This document shows, piece by piece, positions 13,755 through 20,755 of a DNA stretch of 21,799 nucleotides; position 1 is the stretch's first letter; each line of letters starts with the position of its first letter. The notes below the pieces were generated by a model that had not been told where the DNA came from, made no database searches, and saw only the letters and a list, made by a program, of their open reading frames with translations. Source of the stretch: Nocardioides sp. (GTDB taxonomy: Bacteria > Actinomycetota > Actinomycetes > Propionibacteriales > Nocardioidaceae). The DNA is taken from the NCBI GenBank assembly GCA_021166815.1, contig JAJPEO010000001.1, positions 1-21,799 on the forward strand, written 5' to 3'. The position numbers and the translations under genes were made by a program.

Positions 13755-14264
13755 TCACTCCTCGTCGGGCTCGCCCACCGTGGCCCTCGAGGCGAGCAAG
13801 GCCGCGGCGGCGACCAGCAGGAGGGCCACCGGCCACGTCCCCGCGGGCGCCTGCAGGTCGGCGAGGTGGCGCACAGCCAGCCAGGCCACCGGGACCGCGA
13901 GCAGCATCAGCGCACCCCGACGCACCCACAGCACGGTCGTGGCACCATCGACGCGCATGGCACCCGGCCCGTAGGAAGCCAGGGTGGCGGCCACGTGGGC
14001 TGCCACGAGGAGCACCGCGACGACCAGCACCCGTGCGTCGGTGGTCCCCTGCGCGGCCCACCAGCCACCGACGAGTGCCAGCACGGCGACGCCGACCGGG
14101 TCCTCCGGGGCGGTCGCCCACCGCAGCGCACCCGCGACGACCAGCACGAGCACCGCCGTGTGCGGGACCGCGGGCAGGGCGACGAGCAGGGCGGCGACGG
14201 GGAGGACCAGCACGAGGCCGCGCAGCACCGTCGCCGAGACCGACCACCGTGAGGGGGATCTCAT
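13755..14264 (-). CDS. Hypothetical membrane protein of the MoxR/DUF58 cluster (169 aa)
   Basis: The protein is strongly hydrophobic with about six membrane segments near residues 13-32, 35-51, 57-72, 78-97, 112-132 and 144-160. It has a basic N-terminus (MRSPSR) and an acidic C-terminus (GEPDEE). No enzymatic motif or cysteine is visible. Its ATG at 14264 overlaps the stop of the DUF58 gene (ATGA), which sets the start and indicates coupling. Small multi-spanning proteins often accompany DUF58/MoxR genes in Actinobacteria, but the family is not recognised and a role in assembling or anchoring the DUF58 protein is only a guess. Confidence 0.75.
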   Translation of the reverse strand: MRSPSRWSVSATVLRGLVLVLPVAALLVALPAVPHTAVLVLVVAGALRWATAPEDPVGVAVLALVGGWWAAQGTTDARVLVVAVLLVAAHVAATLASYGPGAMRVDGATTVLWVRRGALMLLAVPVAWLAVRHLADLQAPAGTWPVALLLVAAAALLASRATVGEPDEE

Positions 14265-15547
14265 CGCGCCCCCAGCCGCGGCACCTGGGCCCGGCGCGCG
14301 ACACGGCGCAGGACCACGTCCAGCGTGCCCGGGCCGCGCCAGCCGATGACCGGGCACCCCAGGGCCGCGAGGCGTTCGAGCCGGTCGTCGCGCTCGACCT
14401 GGCGCATGCGCCACGCGAGCGACTTCACCGACAACCGGTCGCCGAGGCGCGAGGTCTGCTGCTCGCCGACGGTGTCGATGACCACCACGGTCAGTCCGCG
14501 CCGCATCAGGGTGGCAGCGGCAGTGACGACCGGCGTGTGGAGCATCGGCGAGAGCAGGTAGACGACGCTGCCGGTGGTGGCCGAGACGTCGACCTCGGCC
14601 GGCAGGTGGCTGCGGTGGTCGACCTGGATGCGCGCGAGGGTGCCGGTCATCCGGTGCAGGTGGCGCCGGCCGGCGCCGAGCCCCACACACACCGGCCTGG
14701 TCCCGAGCACCTGCAGCCCGACCCGGTCGCCGCGGCGGACGTGGTGCGAGGCCAGCGCGGAGGCCGCGCGCACCCCGAGGTCGAGGCTGCTGGCGCGGCC
14801 GTCGACGCCCTCGGAGACGCCCACCTCGCGCAGCGCGTCCACGACGATCCACACCCCGGCGTCCTGCTCGGCGCGACTGGTGACGACGTGCAGCTCGCCG
14901 GTGCGCAGCGACACCGGCCAGCTGATCCGGCGCAGCCGGTCGCCGGTGGTGAAGGCGCGGATGCCCTCCAGCTCGGTGCCGCTGCCGACCTTCCGCGAAC
15001 GGTGCGCGCCCACGAGCCCGTCGGGCTGCGGCATCTCCTCGCGGGTGGCGTACGGCGCCGCCTGCGGGAGCACGAACATCCCCCGCGAGGGCAGGTCGAC
15101 GGGTCCCGCCCGCCACGCGGCCCACGCCGACGTCAGCCCGACCCGCTCCGCGCCGATCTCGCGCCGGCCCCACCGCCGCGGCCCGACGGCGAGCTCGACC
15201 AGGCCCGGGTCACCCGTCCCGCGCAGGCCCCCGACGGCGCCCGAGCGCGGCTCGAGGGCGACGTACGGCGCCTGGGCTGCCACGCGGGTGACGTGCTCGG
15301 CGCCGTCGGGATCCTCGACCACCAGCCGCACGGTGGTGCCCTGGCCCTCGTGGAGCAGTGCGTGGTCCAGCGTCGAGCGCACCCGCGGCGAGCTGGTCGG
15401 GCGGGCCAGCGCGCCGAGCACGCCTGCCACGGCGAACGGCGCGCCCAGGACCACCAGCGCCGGACGCCCCGTGAGCAGGGCGGTCGCCAGTGCTCCGACC
15501 GCGACGAGCACGGTCCGCACGAGCGCAGGGGTGGGCTGCCAGGTCAC
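14261..15547 (-). CDS. DUF58 domain-containing membrane protein (428 aa)
   Basis: DUF58 proteins have a von Willebrand factor A-like fold and pair with MoxR ATPases. Two N-terminal membrane segments (about 10-26 and 29-47) precede an extended beta region. The DUF58 signature VGSGTELEGIRAFTTGDRLR followed by RISWPVSLRTGELHV spans about 187-221. After it comes GVWIVVDA (231-238), the start of a vWA-like strand with its acidic residue. The GTG at 15547 is chosen because it overlaps the moxR stop in GTGA; an in-frame upstream start would run through moxR. Related MoxR-DUF58 pairs are linked to envelope integrity or protein-complex assembly, but no substrate can be inferred here. Confidence 0.9.
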   Translation of the reverse strand: MTWQPTPALVRTVLVAVGALATALLTGRPALVVLGAPFAVAGVLGALARPTSSPRVRSTLDHALLHEGQGTTVRLVVEDPDGAEHVTRVAAQAPYVALEPRSGAVGGLRGTGDPGLVELAVGPRRWGRREIGAERVGLTSAWAAWRAGPVDLPSRGMFVLPQAAPYATREEMPQPDGLVGAHRSRKVGSGTELEGIRAFTTGDRLRRISWPVSLRTGELHVVTSRAEQDAGVWIVVDALREVGVSEGVDGRASSLDLGVRAASALASHHVRRGDRVGLQVLGTRPVCVGLGAGRRHLHRMTGTLARIQVDHRSHLPAEVDVSATTGSVVYLLSPMLHTPVVTAAATLMRRGLTVVVIDTVGEQQTSRLGDRLSVKSLAWRMRQVERDDRLERLAALGCPVIGWRGPGTLDVVLRRVARRAQVPRLGAR

Positions 15548-16530
15548 CGCGCCGCAGGCCCCGTCCACGGACGCGTCTCCAGCGCACCGGGCGCCTCCAC
15601 GCTGGACAGCACCGAGTCGACGACCCGGACCCCGGACGCCTGCGTCATCCACAGGTCCGGCTTGATGGTGATGCGGTGCGCGAGCACGGCCCGGGCCACG
15701 GCCTTCACGTCCTCGGGCACGACGTAGTCACGGCCACGGATCGCCGCCCATGCGCGCGCGGTGAGGACCAGCCCGAGGCTGCCTCGCGGCGAGGCGCCCA
15801 CGAGCACGTCGGGGTGGGACCGGGTGGCCGCGGCGAGCTGGACGCAGTAGCGGCCCACCGACTCCTCCACGCCGATCTCCTCCACCGCCGCCTGCATCGC
15901 CCCCAGGCCGGCCGCGTCGGTGACCTGCTGCAGGTCGACCTCCTCCTGCCGTCGCTCGAGACGCAGCCGCAGCACGTCGTACTCCTCCTGGGCTGCGGGG
16001 TAGCCGAACCCCACGCGCAGGAGGAACCGGTCCAGCTGCGCCTCGGGCAGCGGGTACGTGCCCTCGTACTCGACGGGGTTGGCGGTTGCCAGGACGTGGA
16101 AGGGGCTGGGCAGCCGGTGGGTCTCCCCCTCGACGGTCACCTGCCCCTCCTGCATCGCCTCCAGCAGCGCCGACTGGGTCTTGGGCGGGGTTCGGTTGAT
16201 CTCGTCGGCCAGCAGGAGGCCGGCGAAGACCGGCCCACGGCGGAAGTCGAACTCCCCGCGGCGCTGGTCGTAGACGTAGGCCCCGGTGAGGTCGGCGGGC
16301 AGCAGGTCGGGGGTGAACTGGGCCCGTGCGAAGTCCAGGCCCAGGGCCGTGGCCAGCGCCCGGGCCGCCCGCGTCTTGCCCAGCCCGGGGAAGTCCTCGA
16401 TGAGGACGTGACCCTTGGCGAGGATCGCGGCCAGGACGAGGGTCAGGGGCTCTCGCTTCCCCACCACCGCGCGCTCCACCTCGTCGAGCACCCGTCCCGC
16501 CAGGTCCGCGACGGTGTCCGGTCTGTTCAC
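15544..16530 (-). CDS. MoxR-family AAA+ ATPase (328 aa)
   Basis: Chaperone-like AAA+ ATPase of the MoxR branch. Walker A is EDFPGLGKT (45-53) and Walker B LLLADE (105-110) runs directly into INRTPPKTQSALLEAMQE. Sensor 1 is ATANP (148-152), followed by EYEGTYPLPEAQLDRFL with the arginine finger region, and a C-terminal lid containing GASPRGSLGL. Length is typical (310-350). The GTG start at 16530 overlaps the stop of the preceding small gene. It lies between a DUF4129/small membrane protein pair and a DUF58 gene, the common actinobacterial arrangement in which the ATPase remodels a vWA-type partner, here presumably the DUF58 product. Confidence 0.95.
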   Translation of the reverse strand: MNRPDTVADLAGRVLDEVERAVVGKREPLTLVLAAILAKGHVLIEDFPGLGKTRAARALATALGLDFARAQFTPDLLPADLTGAYVYDQRRGEFDFRRGPVFAGLLLADEINRTPPKTQSALLEAMQEGQVTVEGETHRLPSPFHVLATANPVEYEGTYPLPEAQLDRFLLRVGFGYPAAQEEYDVLRLRLERRQEEVDLQQVTDAAGLGAMQAAVEEIGVEESVGRYCVQLAAATRSHPDVLVGASPRGSLGLVLTARAWAAIRGRDYVVPEDVKAVARAVLAHRITIKPDLWMTQASGVRVVDSVLSSVEAPGALETRPWTGPAAR

Positions 16531-16955
16531 GCGATTTCCTCCAGGTGGGTCAGGATGCGGTCGATCTCCGCCAGGGACAGTCGTCGGGGCGGCCCTGCGG
16601 CCAGGCCCCGCAGCAGGGGGTCGGCCAGCGCCGGGTCACGGCTGCGGGCCAGCGCGAGCAGGCGTTCGCGCAGCGCGTCGTCGGGCGCGCTGGCGGCCAG
16701 GTGGCTGCTCAGCAGCCGCTCGTCCAGGGTCACCTCCGGCACCGACGTGCCGGAGGAGCCGGGGACGGTGACCTGCCACCGGGCCGGACGGGCATCGAGG
16801 GTGTCCAGCACCAGCCACACCAGCGAGAAGAACACCACGACCAACAGCGTCCAGCCGACCGGACGCGGCTCGAACCTCACGACCACCGCGACCAGCCACC
16901 CCGCGAGTCCGCACACGGACGCCACCGCGACCCGCAGCAGCCACCGCCGGCTCAC
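16527..16955 (-). CDS. Small membrane protein between the DUF4129 gene and moxR (142 aa)
   Basis: Two membrane segments lie at about residues 5-26 and 34-53, followed by a soluble helical tail. The tail (about 76-142) is rich in Leu, Ala, Arg and Asp and ends in the helix SLAEIDRILTHLEEIA. The GTG at 16955 overlaps the stop of the DUF4129 gene and its own stop overlaps the moxR start, both as GTGA. This tight packing implies a function tied to MoxR/DUF58. I do not recognise a named domain; the hairpin-plus-helical-tail layout would suit a membrane anchor or adaptor, but that is inference. Confidence 0.8.
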   Translation of the reverse strand: MSRRWLLRVAVASVCGLAGWLVAVVVRFEPRPVGWTLLVVVFFSLVWLVLDTLDARPARWQVTVPGSSGTSVPEVTLDERLLSSHLAASAPDDALRERLLALARSRDPALADPLLRGLAAGPPRRLSLAEIDRILTHLEEIA

Positions 16956-17659
16956 CGGGTCGCTCCCAGCCCGAGGTGGATGTCCGAGAGCGCGGCGAGG
17001 GCTGCGTCGCGGTGACCCTCGTCGAGGGGGTGGTCACTGAAGCGGGCCTCGCGGTAGAGGGCGGCCAGCCGGTTCACGGCGCCCGGCGGTGCCTCGACGA
17101 GGTCGAGGAGGCGCAGGGCGTACTCCGAGGAGGTCTCCGACCCGCGTCTCGGTACGCCGGCGCGCGCACCCTGGACCTCGAACCGGTGCCATGCCTCGAC
17201 CACGGCGTTGCGGGGGTGGCCGCTGCGCAGGAGCGCCTCCTGCTCCGAGGCGTCCTCGGCGATCGCCGCCCTCACCCGCGACGGCTCCGACAGCGCGTCG
17301 AAGGCTCCCATGGCGACACCCGGCGACCGCTCGGGCCGGGACTGCCACGCGTGCCAGGCCGCCCTGGTCGCGAGCACGGCGACACCGAGCATCCCCAGCA
17401 GCACCAGCGCCTCGAAGGCCCAGACGAGCGCCTTGGCCCACCAGGGCGGGTCGGCCCGTTCGGCCTGGTCGCGCAACGTGTCGAGCAGGGGGTCGCCTCC
17501 CTCGGTCGGCGTCGGCGTCAGCGAGGTGGACACCACCGCGCGGTCGAGGCCGGGGCCGGTGAAGACCTGTTGCGGGCCGATGAGCGCGGCCCACGCGACG
17601 ACGACGGACACCGCGCACACCAGCACGACGATGACCACCGCCCGCCACGCCGTCCCCAT
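16952..17659 (-). CDS. DUF4129 domain-containing membrane protein (235 aa)
   Basis: One membrane segment near residues 6-27 acts as an uncleaved anchor, then an extracytoplasmic Thr/Pro-rich stretch of about 50 residues, then a second segment at 77-101. The cytoplasmic DUF4129 region covers about 135-230 and includes NAVVEAWHRFE (151-161), RGSETSSEYALRLL (172-185) and LYREARFSDHPLDEGHRDAA (201-220), the usual family landmarks. It is the first gene of the MoxR-DUF58 cluster. The ATG at 17659 has no Shine-Dalgarno but a TAGGGT box 8 nt upstream (17668-17673), so it is probably nearly leaderless. The gap to cvrA is only 11 nt. Confidence 0.88.
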   Translation of the reverse strand: MGTAWRAVVIVVLVCAVSVVVAWAALIGPQQVFTGPGLDRAVVSTSLTPTPTEGGDPLLDTLRDQAERADPPWWAKALVWAFEALVLLGMLGVAVLATRAAWHAWQSRPERSPGVAMGAFDALSEPSRVRAAIAEDASEQEALLRSGHPRNAVVEAWHRFEVQGARAGVPRRGSETSSEYALRLLDLVEAPPGAVNRLAALYREARFSDHPLDEGHRDAALAALSDIHLGLGATR

Positions 17660-17667
17660 GCTGCGCG

Positions 17668-17673
17668 ACCCTA
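17668..17673 (-). promoter_or_regulatory. Possible -10 box of the DUF4129-moxR-DUF58 operon
   Basis: TAGGGT on the minus strand, 8 nt before the ATG at 17659. Its first three bases are the TAG stop codon of cvrA. A -35 element would lie inside the end of cvrA and no convincing hexamer was identified there. Confidence 0.35.
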
Positions 17674-19221
17674 CGGCAGGGACCGCCCGGGACCCGGTCC
17701 TCCGCCACGTGGGGAGCGTCGGGCCCGGAACTGGTCGTCGGCGTCGTACCAGCCGGCCAGGCGGCCCAGGCGCCCCACCTCGCGCAGGCGGTGCTCGACC
17801 CGGTCGTGCTGGTGTCGTGCAGCGGCGATGAGCAGGTGGTCGCCGGTACGCAGCACCGTGCTGGGGCCGGGCACCACCAGCTCGTCGTCGCGCAGCAGCA
17901 GGGAGACCACCACGTCGGTGGGCAGCCTCAGCTCCTGGACCTCCACTCCTGCCAGCCGCGATCCCGGCGGCACGCTCACCTGGAGCAGGGACGCATCGAT
18001 CTCGTCGAGCGGCGAGGACTCGATCTCGACGTCGGTGGGGGTCCCGTCGACCGTGACTCCCAGGCGCTTGGCCACCCACGGCAGCGTGGGGCCCTGGATG
18101 AGGGTGAACAGGATGACGAGCAGGAAGACCACGTCGAAGATCCGGTGCGCCGCCGGCAGCCCCACCGCCATCGGGATGGTGGCCAGCACGATCGGGACCG
18201 CGCCGCGCAGCCCGGCCCAGGAGATGAACGCCTGCTCCCGCCACGGCACCCGGAACGGCGTGACACACGCCGTGACCGACAGCGGCCGGGCGATGAAGGT
18301 GAGCACGCCGCCGACGACGAGCGCAGTGGGCAGTGCGTCGAGGAGGCGGTTGGGGCTCGCCAGCAGGCCCAGCATCGTGAACAGCCCGATCTGGGCCAGC
18401 CACGCCGTGGACTCCACGAACCCCGACGTCGTGCTGCGGTGCGGCAGCGCCAGGTTGCCGAGGACCAGGCCGGCCACGTAGATGGCCAGGAACGGGCTCG
18501 CAGAGATCAGTCCGGCGACGGCGTACGCGAGGAAGGCGATGGCCACCGTGGCGAGCGGGTAGAGGCCCGAGCTGGGCAGGGCCGAGTGCATGAGCACCCA
18601 GCCACCGATCCGGGCGACGACGAACCCGACCACGACGCCGAGCACCAGCTGATAGGCGATCTGCGTGGCGACTCCCGCCACCCCGGCCTCCGACCACGCG
18701 CTGGAGGTGACCACGGTGACCAGGATGATGACGGGCGGGTCGTTGAACCCCGACTCGGCCTCGACCACCGAGCGGAGCTTGCGCTTGACCGGCAGCCGAC
18801 GCAGCACGGCGAACACCGCGGCCGCGTCCGTCGAGGACGCCACCGCACCCAGCAGGATGGCGGTGCGGACGTCGACGTCGAGGATGAGGTAGACCAGTCC
18901 CCCGGTGATCGCCACCGACAGGAAGACCCCCGCCGTGGCGAGCACGCCGGCCTTGAGGGCCACGGGCTTGACGTCCTCCATGGCCGTCGTGAAGCCACCC
19001 TCGGCCAGGATCATGGCCAGGGCGATGCTGCTCAGGATCGTGGTGAGGTCGAGGTTCTCGAACTCCAACCCAAGGCCCGCCTCCCCCACGGCAAGGCCCA
19101 GGGCGAGGTAGATCAGCAGGGTGGGCAGCCCCGCGCGGTTGGCAAGGCGTACCGCAGCGACCGCGACCAGCAACATGCCGGTGGCCGCGAGAAGGACGAG
19201 GTTGAGGTCCTCGGGGTTCAC
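17671..19221 (-). CDS. K+/H+ antiporter, CPA1 family with TrkA-C domain (CvrA/NhaP2-like, 516 aa)
   Basis: The first about 390 residues form a 12- to 13-helix CPA transporter. Diagnostic sites are LAEGGF (72-77), ASSTDAAAVFAVLRRL (128-143, Asp132), ESGFNDPP (156-163, Asp161) and WAGLRGAVPIVLA (about 330-342). The remaining part is cytoplasmic, with an RCK/TrkA-C domain (about 400-485: EIDASLLQVSVPPGSRLAG to GDHLLIAAA) and a disordered Arg/Gly/Pro tail. Family members exchange K+ (or Na+) for protons and help with osmotic and pH balance; the ion cannot be read from sequence alone. The GTG at 19221 is the only start that keeps the first helix intact; the Shine-Dalgarno is weak. It lies on the same strand just upstream of the DUF4129 operon. 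Confidence 0.92.
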   Translation of the reverse strand: MNPEDLNLVLLAATGMLLVAVAAVRLANRAGLPTLLIYLALGLAVGEAGLGLEFENLDLTTILSSIALAMILAEGGFTTAMEDVKPVALKAGVLATAGVFLSVAITGGLVYLILDVDVRTAILLGAVASSTDAAAVFAVLRRLPVKRKLRSVVEAESGFNDPPVIILVTVVTSSAWSEAGVAGVATQIAYQLVLGVVVGFVVARIGGWVLMHSALPSSGLYPLATVAIAFLAYAVAGLISASPFLAIYVAGLVLGNLALPHRSTTSGFVESTAWLAQIGLFTMLGLLASPNRLLDALPTALVVGGVLTFIARPLSVTACVTPFRVPWREQAFISWAGLRGAVPIVLATIPMAVGLPAAHRIFDVVFLLVILFTLIQGPTLPWVAKRLGVTVDGTPTDVEIESSPLDEIDASLLQVSVPPGSRLAGVEVQELRLPTDVVVSLLLRDDELVVPGPSTVLRTGDHLLIAAARHQHDRVEHRLREVGRLGRLAGWYDADDQFRARRSPRGGGPGPGRSLP

Positions 19222-19322
19222 GACCTGCGGCCCCCCGGGGGCGTCGGCGGCGAGGAGTCACACGCGAGGAGGAGCATGGCCCATCTTTTCACGTGCGGTG
19301 CGGCTCCCCGCCACCGAGGGGG

Positions 19323-20522
19323 TCAGTAGGCGGGCTGGCTCGTGTCGATCTGGCTCACCCACGCCACCACACCGCCGCCGACGTGGACGGCGTCGGAGTA
19401 GCCCGCGCCCTTGAGGATCGCCAGCACCTCGGCCGAGCGCACGCCCGACTTGCAGTGGAGCACGACCGGCTTGTCCTGGGAGACCTGCTCGAGCGCGCTG
19501 CCGTTGAGGAACTCGCCCTTGGGGATCAGCACCGAGCCGGGGATGCGGTTGATCTCGTACTCGGCGGGCTCACGGACGTCGATGAGGACGAAGTCGCGCT
19601 CGCCGGCCTCGCGCTCCTTGAGCATCTGCTCGAGCTGGACCACCGAGATGGTCGAGCCGACGGCCGCCTCGGCGGCCTCGTCGGAGACCGCGCCGCAGAA
19701 GGCGTCGTAGTCGATGAGCCCGGTGACGGTCGGGTTGGAGCCGCACAGCGCGCAGTTGGGGTCCTTGCGGACCTTGAGCTTGCGGTACTCCATCTCGAGG
19801 GCGTCGTAGATCATCAGCTTGCCCGCGATCGGCTCGCCCGCCCCGATCAGCAGCTTGATGGCCTCGTTGACCTGGATCGAGCCGATGCTCGCGCACAGGA
19901 CACCCAGTACGCCGCCCTCGGCGCAGCTGGGGACCATGCCCGGCGGGGGCGGCTCGGGGTAGAGGCAGCGGTAGCACGGCAGGTCCTCGCCGAGCATCGG
20001 CGCGAAGACGCTGGCCTGGCCGTCGAAGCGGTAGATCGAGCCCCAGACGTAGGGGATGCCGAGGAAGTAGGCCGCATCGTTGACCATGTAGCGCGTGGCG
20101 AAGTTGTCGGTGCCGTCGACGATCAGGTCGTAGCCGCGGAAGACGTCCATGACGTTGTCGTTCTCGAGGCGGCCCTCGTGGAGCACGACGTTGACGAGCG
20201 GGTTGATCTCCGCGACGGACTCCTTGGCCGAGAGGGCCTTGGACTTGCCGATGTCGGACTGGCCGTGGATCACCTGGCGCTGGAGGTTGGACTCGTCGAC
20301 CTCGTCGAACTCCGCGATCCCCAGCGTGCCGACACCCGCGGCGGCGAGGTAGAGCAGGGCCGGGGAGCCCAGCCCGCCCGCGCCGATGACCAGCACCTTG
20401 GCGTTCTTCAGCCGCTTCTGACCGCTCATGCCCACGTCGGGGATGATCAGGTGGCGGCTGTAGCGGCGGACCTCGTCGAGGGTGAGCTCGGCTGCCGGCT
20501 CGACGAGCGCGGGGAACGACAC
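19323..20522 (-). CDS. moeZ: MoeZ: adenylyltransferase/sulfurtransferase (MoeB-rhodanese fusion, 399 aa)
   Basis: E1-like protein that adenylates and then thiolates ubiquitin-like sulfur carriers (MoaD, CysO, ThiS types) for molybdopterin, cysteine, thiamine or thioquinolobactin-type pathways. The ATP-binding loop is GAGGLGS (47-53) and the structural Zn site is Cys183, Cys186, Cys257 and Cys260. The MoeB-type crossover loop carries Cys200. The C-terminal rhodanese domain (about 293-395) holds the active-site loop CKSGVRS (Cys357). Length matches actinobacterial MoeZ (about 390). The GTG at 20522 is chosen because AAGGAGATC lies just upstream; an upstream in-frame ATG at 20717 has no such support. 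A perfect 7-bp inverted repeat lies in the leader. No carrier-protein gene is in the window. Confidence 0.95.
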   Translation of the reverse strand: MSFPALVEPAAELTLDEVRRYSRHLIIPDVGMSGQKRLKNAKVLVIGAGGLGSPALLYLAAAGVGTLGIAEFDEVDESNLQRQVIHGQSDIGKSKALSAKESVAEINPLVNVVLHEGRLENDNVMDVFRGYDLIVDGTDNFATRYMVNDAAYFLGIPYVWGSIYRFDGQASVFAPMLGEDLPCYRCLYPEPPPPGMVPSCAEGGVLGVLCASIGSIQVNEAIKLLIGAGEPIAGKLMIYDALEMEYRKLKVRKDPNCALCGSNPTVTGLIDYDAFCGAVSDEAAEAAVGSTISVVQLEQMLKEREAGERDFVLIDVREPAEYEINRIPGSVLIPKGEFLNGSALEQVSQDKPVVLHCKSGVRSAEVLAILKGAGYSDAVHVGGGVVAWVSQIDTSQPAY

Positions 20523-20551
20523 GGTGGATCTCCTTCGAGGCTGCGGGGGGT

Positions 20552-20570
20552 GTCCCGGTGCAACCGGGAC
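20552..20570 (-). repeat. Perfect inverted repeat in the moeZ leader
   Basis: GTCCCGG (20552-20558) and CCGGGAC (20564-20570) are perfect complements with a 5-nt spacer. The repeat lies 29 nt upstream of the moeZ GTG and just before its ribosome binding site region. It could be an operator for a dimeric regulator or a small mRNA hairpin; there is no T-run, so it is not an intrinsic terminator. Confidence 0.45.
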
Positions 20571-20700
20571 GACACGGCCAATGTTCCCTCCTGGGTCCAC
20601 CCGGGACGCCCGCGGTCTGCATCGCGGAACGACACGACCTACCCAGGGGTGCTTGCCCTGGAGCGCCCCACGGGTGTGAAGTACGTCCTTGGTGGCCTGA

Positions 20701-20716
20701 TGTGACCAGCGCCACA
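20701..20716. promoter_or_regulatory. CRP-like palindrome upstream of the M6 protease gene
   Basis: TGTGACCAGCGCCACA has the TGTGA-N6-TCACA layout of actinobacterial CRP/GlxR sites with one mismatch (C for T in the right half-site). It lies 39 nt upstream of the protease GTG in the divergent gap with moeZ. No confident -10 or -35 was identified, so whether it would activate or repress cannot be said. Confidence 0.4.
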
Positions 20717-20755
20717 TGGCCCTACAGGGCTATCCCCACTTCCGAAGGAAGCACC

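Noticed and set aside
19222..19322. G/C runs between cvrA and moeZ as a terminator
   Set aside because: Only short 4-6 bp arms with poor loops can be formed and no T-run follows on the minus strand; not convincing.
17791..19329. Open frame of 512 codons antisense to the K+/H+ antiporter
   Set aside because: Charged low-complexity translation opposite a transporter with clear membrane segments; a coding shadow.
20675..20690. Second TGTGA half-site upstream of the protease gene
   Set aside because: The right half (around GTCC) does not match TCACA, so only one half-site is present.
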